Source: 34-65-8 sp964516135 (GTDB lineage Bacteria > Pseudomonadota > Alphaproteobacteria > Sphingomonadales > Sphingomonadaceae). Taken from it: a DNA stretch of 64,000 bases. Shown here piece by piece: positions 55,096 to 63,375 of the stretch. Made by a program: the position numbers and the translations under genes. Below the pieces are notes generated by a model that was not told where the DNA came from, ran no database searches, and saw only the letters and a list, made by a program, of their open reading frames with translations. The stretch lies in NCBI GenBank assembly GCA_964516135.1, contig CAZEWN010000006.1, positions 1 to 64,000 on the forward strand, given 5' to 3'. How positions within the stretch are numbered: the stretch's first letter is position 1; every line of letters starts with the position of its first letter.

Positions 55096-55652
55096 CAGCG
55101 CAGCACCCGAATCCGGGTCAGGCGAACGCGATCAAGCGTCGACACGATCCGCGAGATCAGCGGGAACAGCAGCACCGACAGCACGACCTGCGGCCCCATC
55201 GCCACCAGCGCGGGGGTGCCCAGTGGCGCACCCGAAGCCAGCGCGCCGATCAGGAGGTACCCGGCCAGGATTGCGCCGCCCAGCAGCCAGTCGAACGCGA
55301 AACCGCGCCACGGAACCCGGGCCTCGATAATCTCGATCATCAACATCGCGAGTGACCATAGCAGAATGGCGCTGCCGAATGGCTGGCCGCTGAACAGGTC
55401 GTCGAACATGCCCAGGGGGAAGCCGGCCCAGACCGGCAGGAGCCCGGGCCGGACCAGTCGCCAACCCAGCAGCATGGCGAAGCCCAGCGGCGGCAGCATC
55501 GGCAATGCCGACGCGATCGGCAGGGTCTGGACGATCGAACCGAGCAGGATCGAAAGCCATGGCACGATGGTGGCGAGCCAGGGGGAATGGGCACGGTTGA
55601 TGCGGCCGCCATAGGCATCGCGGCGGCTGGCCGGATCGAGCCGCTGCATCAC
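55095..55652 (-). CDS. mreD: Rod shape-determining protein MreD
   Basis: MreD is an integral membrane partner of MreC. The 185-residue protein has five to six hydrophobic segments (WLSILLGSIVQTLPIA, PLGFAMLLGWRLV, LWSLAMLMIEIIEARVPW and others) and the GMFDDLFSGQPFGS segment of the family. Its stop overlaps the mrdA start by one base and its start overlaps the mreC stop by four. Confidence 0.9.
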   Translation of the reverse strand: MMQRLDPASRRDAYGGRINRAHSPWLATIVPWLSILLGSIVQTLPIASALPMLPPLGFAMLLGWRLVRPGLLPVWAGFPLGMFDDLFSGQPFGSAILLWSLAMLMIEIIEARVPWRGFAFDWLLGGAILAGYLLIGALASGAPLGTPALVAMGPQVVLSVLLFPLISRIVSTLDRVRLTRIRVLR

Positions 55653-56578
55653 TGGCCTTCGTTGTTGGCGGCGGCGTCGGCCTGATCCGATCCGGCAATC
55701 GGTTCCTCCACCGGGGTGCGCGCGGCTTCCACAGTGGTTCGTTGCCAGATCGGTTGCACCGCGACGAGATCAGTCGCGGCCGGATCGCTGACCATGCGCG
55801 CGAAGGCGCCATCATCGGCGATGCTGGTAACGATCGCGACCGCGATGCCTGGCGCGTAATATCCACCTGCCCCGCTGGTCACGATCAGGTCGCCCTTCCG
55901 CAGTGGATTTATGCCCAGGTTGACAAGGCGGATGCGTAGCGATCCGTCGCCGCGTCCTTCTGCAAAGCCTGCCGCATCGCTGCGCGCGCCGCGTACCGGC
56001 AGCACCGATTCGCGATCAGTCAGCAACAGTACGCGCGAAGTGCTTTCTCCGGTTTCGAGTACCCTGCCGACTACCCCGCGGGCACTGCGAACCGGCATGC
56101 CCACTTCGATGCCCGCGTCCCGCCCCGCGCCGATGTAGCCGAACCGGCGCGTGCTCGCCGCGGTCGATCCGATGAAGCGGGTAATCGCCACCGGGCGCGC
56201 TTCGCTGTCACGCAGTCCGAGAAGCGCCTTGAGCCGCGCGTTCTCGCGTGCCAGCGAATCAGCTTCTGCAATGCGGATGCGGGCGATCTCGAGCTCGCGT
56301 TTCAGGTCGGCGTTCTGGCTGCCGGCGCTGATGTATGCGCCGATCGCGGCGAACAGGCCCTGGCCACCCGTGCGGGCGATTGCGCCGCCCTGTCCAATCG
56401 GCTCCACCGCATCGCGGGCAACGCCGCGCGGTCCGGTGAAGGCGGCTGGCTGCCACAGCGAAACGCCCAGAAGGACCGCGCCCACCAGCGCGCCGATCCC
56501 TGCCAGCACGTATCCGGTGAACAGCGTGTATTGCGCCCTGCGCGAATAGCTCGAGCGCCGTTTGTCGGGCGGCGCCAT
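55649..56578 (-). CDS. mreC: Rod shape-determining protein MreC
   Basis: MreC is a periplasmic scaffold of the elongasome. The 309-residue protein has a short basic N-terminus, one membrane anchor (TLFTGYVLAGIGALVGAVLLGV), a coiled coil (LKRELEIARIRIAEADSLARENARLKALL) and the beta-sandwich domain with RVLLLTDRESVLPVRGARSDAAGFAEG. The C-terminal tail is a Thr/Ala/Glu-rich stretch. It follows mreB by 13 nt. Confidence 0.95.
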   Translation of the reverse strand: MAPPDKRRSSYSRRAQYTLFTGYVLAGIGALVGAVLLGVSLWQPAAFTGPRGVARDAVEPIGQGGAIARTGGQGLFAAIGAYISAGSQNADLKRELEIARIRIAEADSLARENARLKALLGLRDSEARPVAITRFIGSTAASTRRFGYIGAGRDAGIEVGMPVRSARGVVGRVLETGESTSRVLLLTDRESVLPVRGARSDAAGFAEGRGDGSLRIRLVNLGINPLRKGDLIVTSGAGGYYAPGIAVAIVTSIADDGAFARMVSDPAATDLVAVQPIWQRTTVEAARTPVEEPIAGSDQADAAANNEGQ

Positions 56579-56591
56579 TATCGTCCTTTCC

Positions 56592-57635
56592 TCAGGCGGT
56601 CATCAGGACGCCGCGGTAGATCGGGTCCTCCATAGCGCGGCCCGTTCCGATGGCGACGCAAGTGAGCGGATCCTCCGCGACCGAGACGGGCAGGCCGGTC
56701 TCGTCGCGCAAGTGTTCGTCGAGCCCCTTGATCAGCGCGCCGCCGCCGGTCAGCACGATGCCCTGGTCGACGATATCGGCGGCGAGTTCGGGCGCGGTGT
56801 TTTCCAGCGCGATCCGCACGCCTTCCACGATCGCTCCGATCGGCTCTGCCAGCGCTTCGGCGATGTGGCCCTGGTTGATCGTGATTTCCTTGGGCACACC
56901 GTTCACGAGGTCGCGGCCCTTGATCACGATCGGCTCCCCGATTCCGTCTTCGGGAGGACGGGCGATGCCGTAGTCGCGCTTGATCCGCTCGGCAGTGGCT
57001 TCCCCGATCAGCAGGTTGTGGTGCCGGCGCACGTAGGAAACGATCGCTTCGTCCATCTTGTCGCCGCCGGTGCGGACCGAGGTGGTGTAGGCGAGGCCGC
57101 GCAGCGAGAGCACCGCGACTTCGGTCGTGCCGCCGCCAATGTCGACCACCATGCTGCCGACAGGTTCGGTCACCGGCATATCGGCGCCGATCGCGGCCGC
57201 CATGGGTTCGAGGATCAGGTAGACCTGGCTGGCACCGGCATTGCTGGCCGCGTCACGGATCGCGCGCCGTTCGACCGAGGTCGAACCGCTGGGAACGCAG
57301 ATGGTTATTTCCGGATAGCGGAACAGGCTCTTCTTCCCGTTCACCTTGCGGATGAATTCCTTGATCATTTCCTCAGCGATTTCGATGTCGGCGATAACGC
57401 CGTCGCGCAGCGGGCGAATCGCCTCGATGCTGTCCGGGGTTTTGCCCATCATCATTTTCGCGTCGTCGCCAACTGCCTTGACCCGCTTGATGCCGTTGAT
57501 CGTTTCGATCGCAACGACCGACGGCTCGTTGAGCACGATTCCCTCCCCCTCGACATAGACCAGCGTGTTGGCCGTCCCCAGGTCGATGGCCATGTTCTGC
57601 GAGCCGAATTTGAACAGGTTGGAAAGGAAGCCCAT
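56592..57635 (-). CDS. mreB: Rod shape-determining protein MreB (actin-like)
   Basis: MreB polymerises under the membrane and directs elongation. The 347-residue protein has the actin motifs: phosphate 1 MAIDLGTANTLVYVEGEGIVLNEPSVVA, phosphate 2 MVVDIGGGTTEVAVLS and the adenosine motif GIVLTGGGALIKGLD. ATG 57635 (MGFLSNLFKFGS, membrane-binding amphipathic N-terminus) is the family start; the frame extends 19 codons. It is first in the five-gene operon, divergent from mutL. Confidence 0.97.
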   Translation of the reverse strand: MGFLSNLFKFGSQNMAIDLGTANTLVYVEGEGIVLNEPSVVAIETINGIKRVKAVGDDAKMMMGKTPDSIEAIRPLRDGVIADIEIAEEMIKEFIRKVNGKKSLFRYPEITICVPSGSTSVERRAIRDAASNAGASQVYLILEPMAAAIGADMPVTEPVGSMVVDIGGGTTEVAVLSLRGLAYTTSVRTGGDKMDEAIVSYVRRHHNLLIGEATAERIKRDYGIARPPEDGIGEPIVIKGRDLVNGVPKEITINQGHIAEALAEPIGAIVEGVRIALENTAPELAADIVDQGIVLTGGGALIKGLDEHLRDETGLPVSVAEDPLTCVAIGTGRAMEDPIYRGVLMTA

Positions 57636-57829
57636 TGCGAAGCGATTCCATATAGTTTTCCGGTGCATGGCGCAGATTCCTGCGGCCCGCACGACCCGGA
57701 TATGACAGGAGGTGGCGGCTCCTTACAAAAAGCAGCAGGAAAACGCTAAAAATTTGTGCGCTTAATCGGGGGTAACTTCGCACCACCGGCCTCGAATTTG
57801 CGGCGTTTCGGCGCTAGGCGGGATCGCCC

Positions 57830-59617
57830 ATGCCGCAAATCCGCCGCCTGCCCGAAAACCTCGTCAACCGCATCGCCGCGGGCGAGGTGGTGGAGCGTCC
57901 CGCGGCCGCGCTCAAGGAAGTGATCGAGAACGCCATCGACGCAGGCGCGCGCCGGATCGCAGTCATGCTGGAAGGCGGTGGCCTGATCCGGTTCGCGGTG
58001 ACCGACGATGGCTGCGGGATGAGCCCTGGCGAAATGGCGCTGGCGCTGGAACGCCACGCCACCTCTAAACTCCCCGACGATGCGATCGAGCAGGTGGCGA
58101 CGCTGGGCTTTCGCGGCGAAGCGCTGCCATCCATCGCCAGCGTCGCCCGCTTCACGCTGGAAAGCCGGCCGCATGGCGCGGGCGAGGGCTGGCGCAAGGT
58201 GGTGGATCATGGCGCGCTGGTCGAGGACGGCCCGGCTGCGGTGCCGCCAGGCACGCGGGTGCGGGTGGAGCAGCTGTTCGAACGCATACCCGCGCGGCGC
58301 AAGTTCCTGCGCAGCGAGCGCAGCGAATATGCGGCCTGCCTCGACGTCGTGCGCCGATTGGCGATGGCTCGGCCGGAAGTAGCCTTTACGCTTGAACACG
58401 GCGGGCGGCGCGTGCTGGCGACGCAGGCGGGCGAGGACGTGGCCACGCGGGTAGCCGGGATCGTGGCACGCGAACTGGCGGACAATGGCGTCGCCATAGA
58501 TCTCTCACGCGGTCCCATGCGGCTGGCCGGATTGGCGGGCCTGCCCACTTACAATCGCGGCGTGGCGGATCACCAGTACCTGTTCGTCAATGGACGCCCG
58601 GTAAAGGACCGGCTGCTGACCGGCGCGGTGCGCGGGGCCTATGCGGACATGCTGGCGCGCGACCGGCACGCGGTGCTGGCACTGTTCCTCGACCTGCCGC
58701 CGGAGGAGGTTGACGTCAACGTCCATCCCGCCAAGACCGAGGTCCGGTTTCGCGATCCGCAGGGTGTGCGCGGTTTCATCGTTTCTGGCCTGCGTCAGGC
58801 GCTCGCCAGCGGCGACCGGCGCAGCGCGCAGGGCCCTGATCGCGCGGCGATGGACCGCTGGCAGGTGGAGCCGTTCGCCCCGGCACTGGCCTCGATCTTC
58901 ACGGGGCGCGATTGGTCCGCGCCGCAGGCGCGGGTGGCGGAAGCCGCCGCGCCGTGGCGGTCGGAGGTTGCCGTCATGGCCGCTCCCCAGGGCCGGGCCG
59001 AGGAAGCCGCGCCGCTGCCCGAAGAAGCCGCGCAATTCCCGCTCGGGATCGCGCGCGGGCAGGTTGCGGGAACTTACATTGTTGCCGAGGCGCGCGACGG
59101 CCTGGTGCTGGTCGACCAGCACGCAGCGCACGAACGGCTTGTGCTCGAACAGCTCAAGGCGGCAGGGGCGGGCGACGCGGTGGCGCGCAGCCAGGCGTTG
59201 CTTATCCCCGAGGTCGTGGAACTGGACGAACCCGCCTGCGACCGGCTGGAGGACGCGGCGCCAAAGCTGGCGGCGTTTGGTCTCGCCCTTGAACGGTTTG
59301 GGCCGGGCGCGATGCTGGTACGCGCGGTGCCGCACGCGCTTGGCCAGGCCGACCCGGGCAAGTTGGTGCGCGACGTTTCCGACGATCTGGCCCGGCATGG
59401 TGAAGCGCTTCTGCTGGGCGAAAAGCTCGATCTCGTGCTGGCCACGATGGCGTGCCACGGCTCGGTCAGGGCAGGGCGGGCGCTGTCGGTTGCCGAAATG
59501 AACGCGCTGCTGCGCGAGATGGAACGGACCCCGCGTTCAGGCCAGTGCAACCATGGCCGCCCGACCTGGGTCAAGCTCGACATGGCCGATGTCGAAAAAC
59601 TCTTCGGGAGACATTGA
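57830..59617 (+). CDS. mutL: DNA mismatch repair protein MutL
   Basis: MutL links mismatch recognition to strand nicking. The 595-residue protein has the GHKL ATPase motifs NRIAAGEVVERPAAALKEVIENAIDAGA, DDGCGM and GFRGEALPSIASV. The C-terminal DQHAAHERLVLEQ matches the endonuclease motif DQHA(x)2E(x)4E, and NHGRP near the C-terminus is the second endonuclease element, so this is a nicking MutL as in organisms without MutH. A Pro/Ala-rich linker is in the middle. The lipoprotein gene starts within its stop. Confidence 0.96.
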   Translation: MPQIRRLPENLVNRIAAGEVVERPAAALKEVIENAIDAGARRIAVMLEGGGLIRFAVTDDGCGMSPGEMALALERHATSKLPDDAIEQVATLGFRGEALPSIASVARFTLESRPHGAGEGWRKVVDHGALVEDGPAAVPPGTRVRVEQLFERIPARRKFLRSERSEYAACLDVVRRLAMARPEVAFTLEHGGRRVLATQAGEDVATRVAGIVARELADNGVAIDLSRGPMRLAGLAGLPTYNRGVADHQYLFVNGRPVKDRLLTGAVRGAYADMLARDRHAVLALFLDLPPEEVDVNVHPAKTEVRFRDPQGVRGFIVSGLRQALASGDRRSAQGPDRAAMDRWQVEPFAPALASIFTGRDWSAPQARVAEAAAPWRSEVAVMAAPQGRAEEAAPLPEEAAQFPLGIARGQVAGTYIVAEARDGLVLVDQHAAHERLVLEQLKAAGAGDAVARSQALLIPEVVELDEPACDRLEDAAPKLAAFGLALERFGPGAMLVRAVPHALGQADPGKLVRDVSDDLARHGEALLLGEKLDLVLATMACHGSVRAGRALSVAEMNALLREMERTPRSGQCNHGRPTWVKLDMADVEKLFGRH

Positions 59618-60105
59618 TGCGCGCCTTCTTGCTGTTACCCCTCCTGCTGATCGTGGCCTGCGGCGATGAACCGATGTCGGACGAAGAGCGCGCACGCCGC
59701 GTCGCCGAAATCGAGCGGGTCAACGAAGGCGTTGCGCTGCCGGTCAGCCCGGAGCCGATCATGTATCCAGACATGGAGGAGGGTGGGTTGATGGACCCGG
59801 CCTGCGCGTTTGCGCCCGATGGGGGCGGAATGGCGCCGGTGGCGTTGGCGTTCACCGATTCGGCGTGGATGAAGGTGCGCGGCGAATTGGTCGAGTTCGC
59901 GCCCGATGCTGGGGTGCAGAAGGGACCGGCGCTTGCCTGGACCAAGTACGACGGACGCGAACATTCGCTGCGACTTGGGTTGGGGCAAGAGGTTGATGGC
60001 TCGACCAGCCCGACGGGTCGCCGGTTCGAAGCGACGCTGGAGTTGCGCGATGGCAAGGATCGCACTGTCTACCAGGCGGCCGGCTTCGCCCAGTGCGCCA
60101 GCTGA
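59617..60105 (+). CDS. Hypothetical lipoprotein
   Basis: A 162-residue protein with signal MRAFLLLPLLLIVAC (lipobox IVAC). The mature part begins with a helical charged stretch (SDEERARRVAEIERVNEG) and then a beta-rich domain without a recognised family; a single further Cys pair (DPACAF and the C-terminal AQCAS) could form a disulfide. The start shares the mutL stop (TGATG), so the pair is coupled. The function is unknown. Confidence 0.75.
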   Translation: MRAFLLLPLLLIVACGDEPMSDEERARRVAEIERVNEGVALPVSPEPIMYPDMEEGGLMDPACAFAPDGGGMAPVALAFTDSAWMKVRGELVEFAPDAGVQKGPALAWTKYDGREHSLRLGLGQEVDGSTSPTGRRFEATLELRDGKDRTVYQAAGFAQCAS

Positions 60106-60109
60106 TCGG

Positions 60110-60556
60110 CTAGGCCTCGCGTACCCGGATTAACCCGGTCGAAGTCATTTCCAGAACCAGATCGTCATGCTGGTTGAAGGTGTGGATGCGCGATTTGAAC
60201 AGGCCCATCTCTGGCCGTGATGCACTGCGGCGCTTCTCCAGCACTTCGGTTTCGACACGCAGAGTGTCGCCGGGATAAACCGGCCTGACCCAACGCAGAT
60301 TCTCAACGCCAGGTGAACCCAGCCCTGCCTGGGGATGAGCGTGCATGTTCTCGACCATCATCGCCATTGTCATCGCGCAGGTGTGCCAGCCACTCGCGGA
60401 CAAGCGCCCGAAATGCGTCGTTGCCGCGGCATCGTCGTCGAGGTGAAAGGGTTGGGGATCATAACTGCGCGCAAAGGCCACGACCTCTTCGCGGGTAACT
60501 TCGTAAGTGCCGAAGCCCTGCGTCGATCCTACCGCGATATCCTCGAAAAACAGCAT
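60110..60556 (-). CDS. MaoC family dehydratase
   Basis: A 148-residue hot-dog-fold enoyl-CoA hydratase-type protein. The motif YDPQPFHLDDDAAATTHFGRLSASGWHT contains the catalytic Asp and His of the R-specific hydratase site, and LRWVRPVYPGDTLRVETEVLEKR follows. Relatives hydrate enoyl-CoA esters in fatty acid or mesaconyl-type pathways. The gene is 16 nt downstream of the glutaredoxin-membrane fusion gene on the same strand. Confidence 0.9.
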   Translation of the reverse strand: MLFFEDIAVGSTQGFGTYEVTREEVVAFARSYDPQPFHLDDDAAATTHFGRLSASGWHTCAMTMAMMVENMHAHPQAGLGSPGVENLRWVRPVYPGDTLRVETEVLEKRRSASRPEMGLFKSRIHTFNQHDDLVLEMTSTGLIRVREA

Positions 60557-60572
60557 TCGCCCTCCGCGTGCG

Positions 60573-61313
60573 TCAGTGCGCTGGGCCTAACAGCATCCAC
60601 AGCGCCATCGCAATCATCGCGAGGTTCTCGGTGAGCGAAACGAAGCCCAGTGGCACGTTGCTGCTGCCGCCGACACAAGCGCATTTGATCGCGCGCTTCT
60701 GCACATAGACCGCATAGAACACGCTCCAGGCGCCAATGCCACCGATCGTCAGGGCGACGGGGATCGACAGCCAGTCGAGCACGCCCGCCGCCATCAGCAC
60801 GCCCGCGGCAAATTCCAGGAACGGGTAGAGGTAGGCATAGGGCACCCATCGCCGCGCGAGCAGGTCGTAACCGAGGAACATCGAGGAGAATTTCTCGACA
60901 TCCTGCAGCTTGAGCATGGCGAGGATGACCATGGCGAAGGCAATGAACCATTCGCCTGCGCGCAAGGTGAAGGGCGATCCAAACGCAAACTGGCTCGCCG
61001 CCAGCGCCAGGGCCGCGGCTGCCGCGAAGACCGCGATCACGGGCGTGTAGCTGGTCGCGTCCTTGCTCGGCAGCGGCTGGCCGAAATGGGCGCGAAGGTC
61101 GGTGTAACCGCCGATCCGCTTGCCATCGATAAACACCTGGGGCGTGGTTTCGACGCTGTGCTTGGCCTTGAACGCGTCAGTCTGCGCGCGCGTCGTCAAG
61201 TGGTGATCCTCGACCGCGTAGCCATGCCGTTTAAGCAGCCACTTCGCCTTGACGCCATAAGGGCAGACATGGTCGGACATGACCATGCGGTGGACGATCG
61301 CGCGCTTGTTCAT
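60573..61313 (-). CDS. Glutaredoxin-MauE/DoxX-type membrane fusion protein
   Basis: A 246-residue fusion. Residues 1-80 form a glutaredoxin domain with a CPYG monothiol site (C17) and the glutathione-site TTPQVFIDGKRIGGYTDL. Residues 85-246 carry about five membrane segments of the MauE/DoxX redox-associated type and the conserved IKCACVGGSSNVPLGFVSLTENLAMI with a CxC. It may shuttle electrons between a cytoplasmic thiol and the periplasm, in disulfide, sulfur or metal handling. A CsoR/FrmR-like palindrome lies in its promoter, and the mRNA may be leaderless. Confidence 0.85.
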   Translation of the reverse strand: MNKRAIVHRMVMSDHVCPYGVKAKWLLKRHGYAVEDHHLTTRAQTDAFKAKHSVETTPQVFIDGKRIGGYTDLRAHFGQPLPSKDATSYTPVIAVFAAAAALALAASQFAFGSPFTLRAGEWFIAFAMVILAMLKLQDVEKFSSMFLGYDLLARRWVPYAYLYPFLEFAAGVLMAAGVLDWLSIPVALTIGGIGAWSVFYAVYVQKRAIKCACVGGSSNVPLGFVSLTENLAMIAMALWMLLGPAH

Positions 61314-61320
61314 GTGTCCG

Positions 61321-61348
61321 AATATATACCCCCTGGGGGTATAATCAA
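61321..61348 (-). promoter_or_regulatory. Promoter with CsoR/FrmR-like palindromic operator
   Basis: In transcript sense -35 TTGATT (61348-61343) and -10 TATATT (61326-61321) are 16 nt apart, and a 19-bp perfect palindrome TATACCCCC-N-GGGGGTATA (61325-61343, centre 61334) fills the spacer. Seven bases separate the -10 from the ATG, so the transcript would begin at or near the start codon. G-tract palindromes flanked by TA are the operator type of the copper-, formaldehyde- and sulfane-sulfur-sensing CsoR/FrmR/CstR family. No such regulator is encoded in the window. Confidence 0.75.
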
Positions 61349-62148
61349 GCGCGGAACCTCGGTCGTCTCAGGTCTCGGCCGAGGTCGGGGATGATGCGGT
61401 AACGCGCCACGATCAGGCTGAATACGCCGAACAGGATCAACCCCACCGCGACCAGCGAATAGACCGGGCCATTGCCGCTCAGCGCCATGATCGCCTCGCC
61501 CAGGCCCATGACCTCAGTCGACTGTTCGAACCATGCCGATTGCACGATCGACCAGCCGATCAGCACGAATACGATTGCCCGCGCGGCGTGGCCGACCCGC
61601 CCGATCGGCCTGACGGCCGCCGGGGCGCGGCCGCTGACATGGCGCATGAAGCTGGCGTTCCAGGCATGTCGCGCCTGCATGGCCGCCGCGACCAGGAAGC
61701 CGATCCCGACGGCGCCGAGCAGAAGCGATCCCATGTCCCACGCGAGCAGCGAGGCGGCGGCATCCTCGCCCCCGGTATCACCGTTCGCTTGCTGCTTCGT
61801 ACCGACGGCGAACTGGTATGCCGTCCAAGCCAGCACGACATGCGCGATGCCGCTGGCGGCGGAGCCAAGGCGCTTGGCCCAGCCTTTCGCATCGCTGCCA
61901 TGGTGCTCGATATCGGTCGCGGCGTCGAGAAACTTGAATGCGGCGTAGCCAAGCAGTCCGAGCGCAACCAGCCACAGGACCGCCGTGCCCAGCGGCACAT
62001 CCTGCAACGTGTCAAACACCGCCGACTGGCCGTCGCCCGCCTCACGCCCGGTGCCGAGTGCCAGGTACCCGAGCATGACGTAAACCAGCCCGCGCGCGGC
62101 ATAACCGAGCCGCACCAGCCAGGCGAATTGTTCCGATTTGTCGACCAA
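61345..62148 (-). CDS. DUF1206 membrane protein
   Basis: A 267-residue protein with six membrane helices arranged as three repeated units (RLGYAARGLVYVMLGYLALGT, RLGSAASGIAHVVLAWTAYQF, RVGHAARAIVFVLIGWSIVQS), the DUF1206 repeat of two helices each. The start is TTG 62148 (MVDKSEQFAWL) behind GGGGAG at correct spacing; no ATG fits. The function is unknown. Its TGA (61345-61347) lies at the edge of the palindromic operator of the next gene. Confidence 0.85.
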   Translation of the reverse strand: MVDKSEQFAWLVRLGYAARGLVYVMLGYLALGTGREAGDGQSAVFDTLQDVPLGTAVLWLVALGLLGYAAFKFLDAATDIEHHGSDAKGWAKRLGSAASGIAHVVLAWTAYQFAVGTKQQANGDTGGEDAAASLLAWDMGSLLLGAVGIGFLVAAAMQARHAWNASFMRHVSGRAPAAVRPIGRVGHAARAIVFVLIGWSIVQSAWFEQSTEVMGLGEAIMALSGNGPVYSLVAVGLILFGVFSLIVARYRIIPDLGRDLRRPRFRA

Positions 62149-62209
62149 TGTGCCGCTCCCCGATGAATTGTATCGGCGCAACGGACGAGGGCGGGTTTGG
62201 GTCCGGCGT

Positions 62210-63310
62210 TCAGACGTTGAACTTGAACAGCAGCACGTCGCCGTCCTGGACGAGATACTCCTTGCCTTCCTGGCGCAGCTTGCCCGCTTCCTTGGCCCCA
62301 CTTTCGCCGCCAAGAGCGACGTAATCGTCGTAGGCGATCGTCTCGGCCCGAATGAAGCCGCGTTCGAAATCCGAATGGATCTCGCCCGCCGCCTGCGGCG
62401 CCTTGGCGCCCGCCGGAAAAGTCCAGGCGCGCGATTCCTTGGGACCGGCGGTGAAGAAGGTCTTGAGGCCAAGCAGCTTGTATCCGGCACGAATCACGCG
62501 TGCGAGGCCGCTTTCGGTGAGGCCGAGTTCGGTGAGGTACTCCGCGCGGTCTTCCGCTGGCATGGCAACCAGCTCGCTCTCGATCGCGGCGGAAACAACC
62601 ACGGCCTCGGCCCCTTCGGCGCGGGCTTTTTCGAACACGAGCGCTGAAAGGGCATTGCCTTCGGCCGCATCTTCTTCCGCCACGTTGCAGACGTAGAGAA
62701 CCGGCTTGGCGGTGAGGAGCTGGGCCTGCGCGAACAGGCGCGCTTCCTCGTCGTCCTTCGGCTGGGTCAGGCGCGCGGGTTTGCCTTCGCGCAGCAGGTC
62801 GAGCGCCTGGCCGAGAACGCTCGCCATCGCCTTTGCTTCCTTGTCGCCGCCCGTCGCTTTCTTGGCTGCGGCGGGCACACGCTTTTCCAGGCTTTCGAGG
62901 TCGGACAGCATCAGTTCCGTCTCCACCACCTCGGCGTCCGCGATCGGATCGACCTTGTTGGCGACGTGCTGGATGTCGTCATCCTCGAAACAGCGCAGCA
63001 CGTGGACCACCGCGTCGACTTCGCGGATGTTGCCAAGGAACTGGTTGCCCAGGCCTTCTCCCTTGCTCGCGCCCTTCACCAAGCCGGCGATATCGACAAA
63101 GGCGAGCTGAGTCGGGATGACCTTGGCCGACTTGGCGATCGCAGCGATCTTCTCCAGCCGTTCGTCGGGAACGGCGACCTGGCCGACGTTCGGCTCGATC
63201 GTGCAGAACGGATAGTTCGCCGCCTGCGCGGCCTGTGTTTCAGTGAGTGCATTGAACAGGGTGGACTTGCCGACATTCGGCAGCCCGACGATCCCGCAGC
63301 GGAAACCCAT
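62210..63310 (-). CDS. ychF: Redox-regulated ribosome-binding ATPase YchF
   Basis: YchF (an Obg-family P-loop protein, ATP-preferring) binds ribosomes and affects translation and oxidative stress response. The 366-residue protein has GIVGLPNVGKSTLFNALTE, DIAGLVKGASKGEGLGNQFLGNIREVDAVVHVLRCF and the C-terminal TGS-like end (FTAGPKESRAWTFPAGAKAPQAAGEIHSDFERGFIRAE). The length equals the family norm. Confidence 0.97.
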   Translation of the reverse strand: MGFRCGIVGLPNVGKSTLFNALTETQAAQAANYPFCTIEPNVGQVAVPDERLEKIAAIAKSAKVIPTQLAFVDIAGLVKGASKGEGLGNQFLGNIREVDAVVHVLRCFEDDDIQHVANKVDPIADAEVVETELMLSDLESLEKRVPAAAKKATGGDKEAKAMASVLGQALDLLREGKPARLTQPKDDEEARLFAQAQLLTAKPVLYVCNVAEEDAAEGNALSALVFEKARAEGAEAVVVSAAIESELVAMPAEDRAEYLTELGLTESGLARVIRAGYKLLGLKTFFTAGPKESRAWTFPAGAKAPQAAGEIHSDFERGFIRAETIAYDDYVALGGESGAKEAGKLRQEGKEYLVQDGDVLLFKFNV

Positions 63311-63375
63311 TACTTCAAACCTTCAGCGACAGGGGAGTTGGCGCGCCCTTAGCCGCGCTGCTCCCCCAAGGCGAG

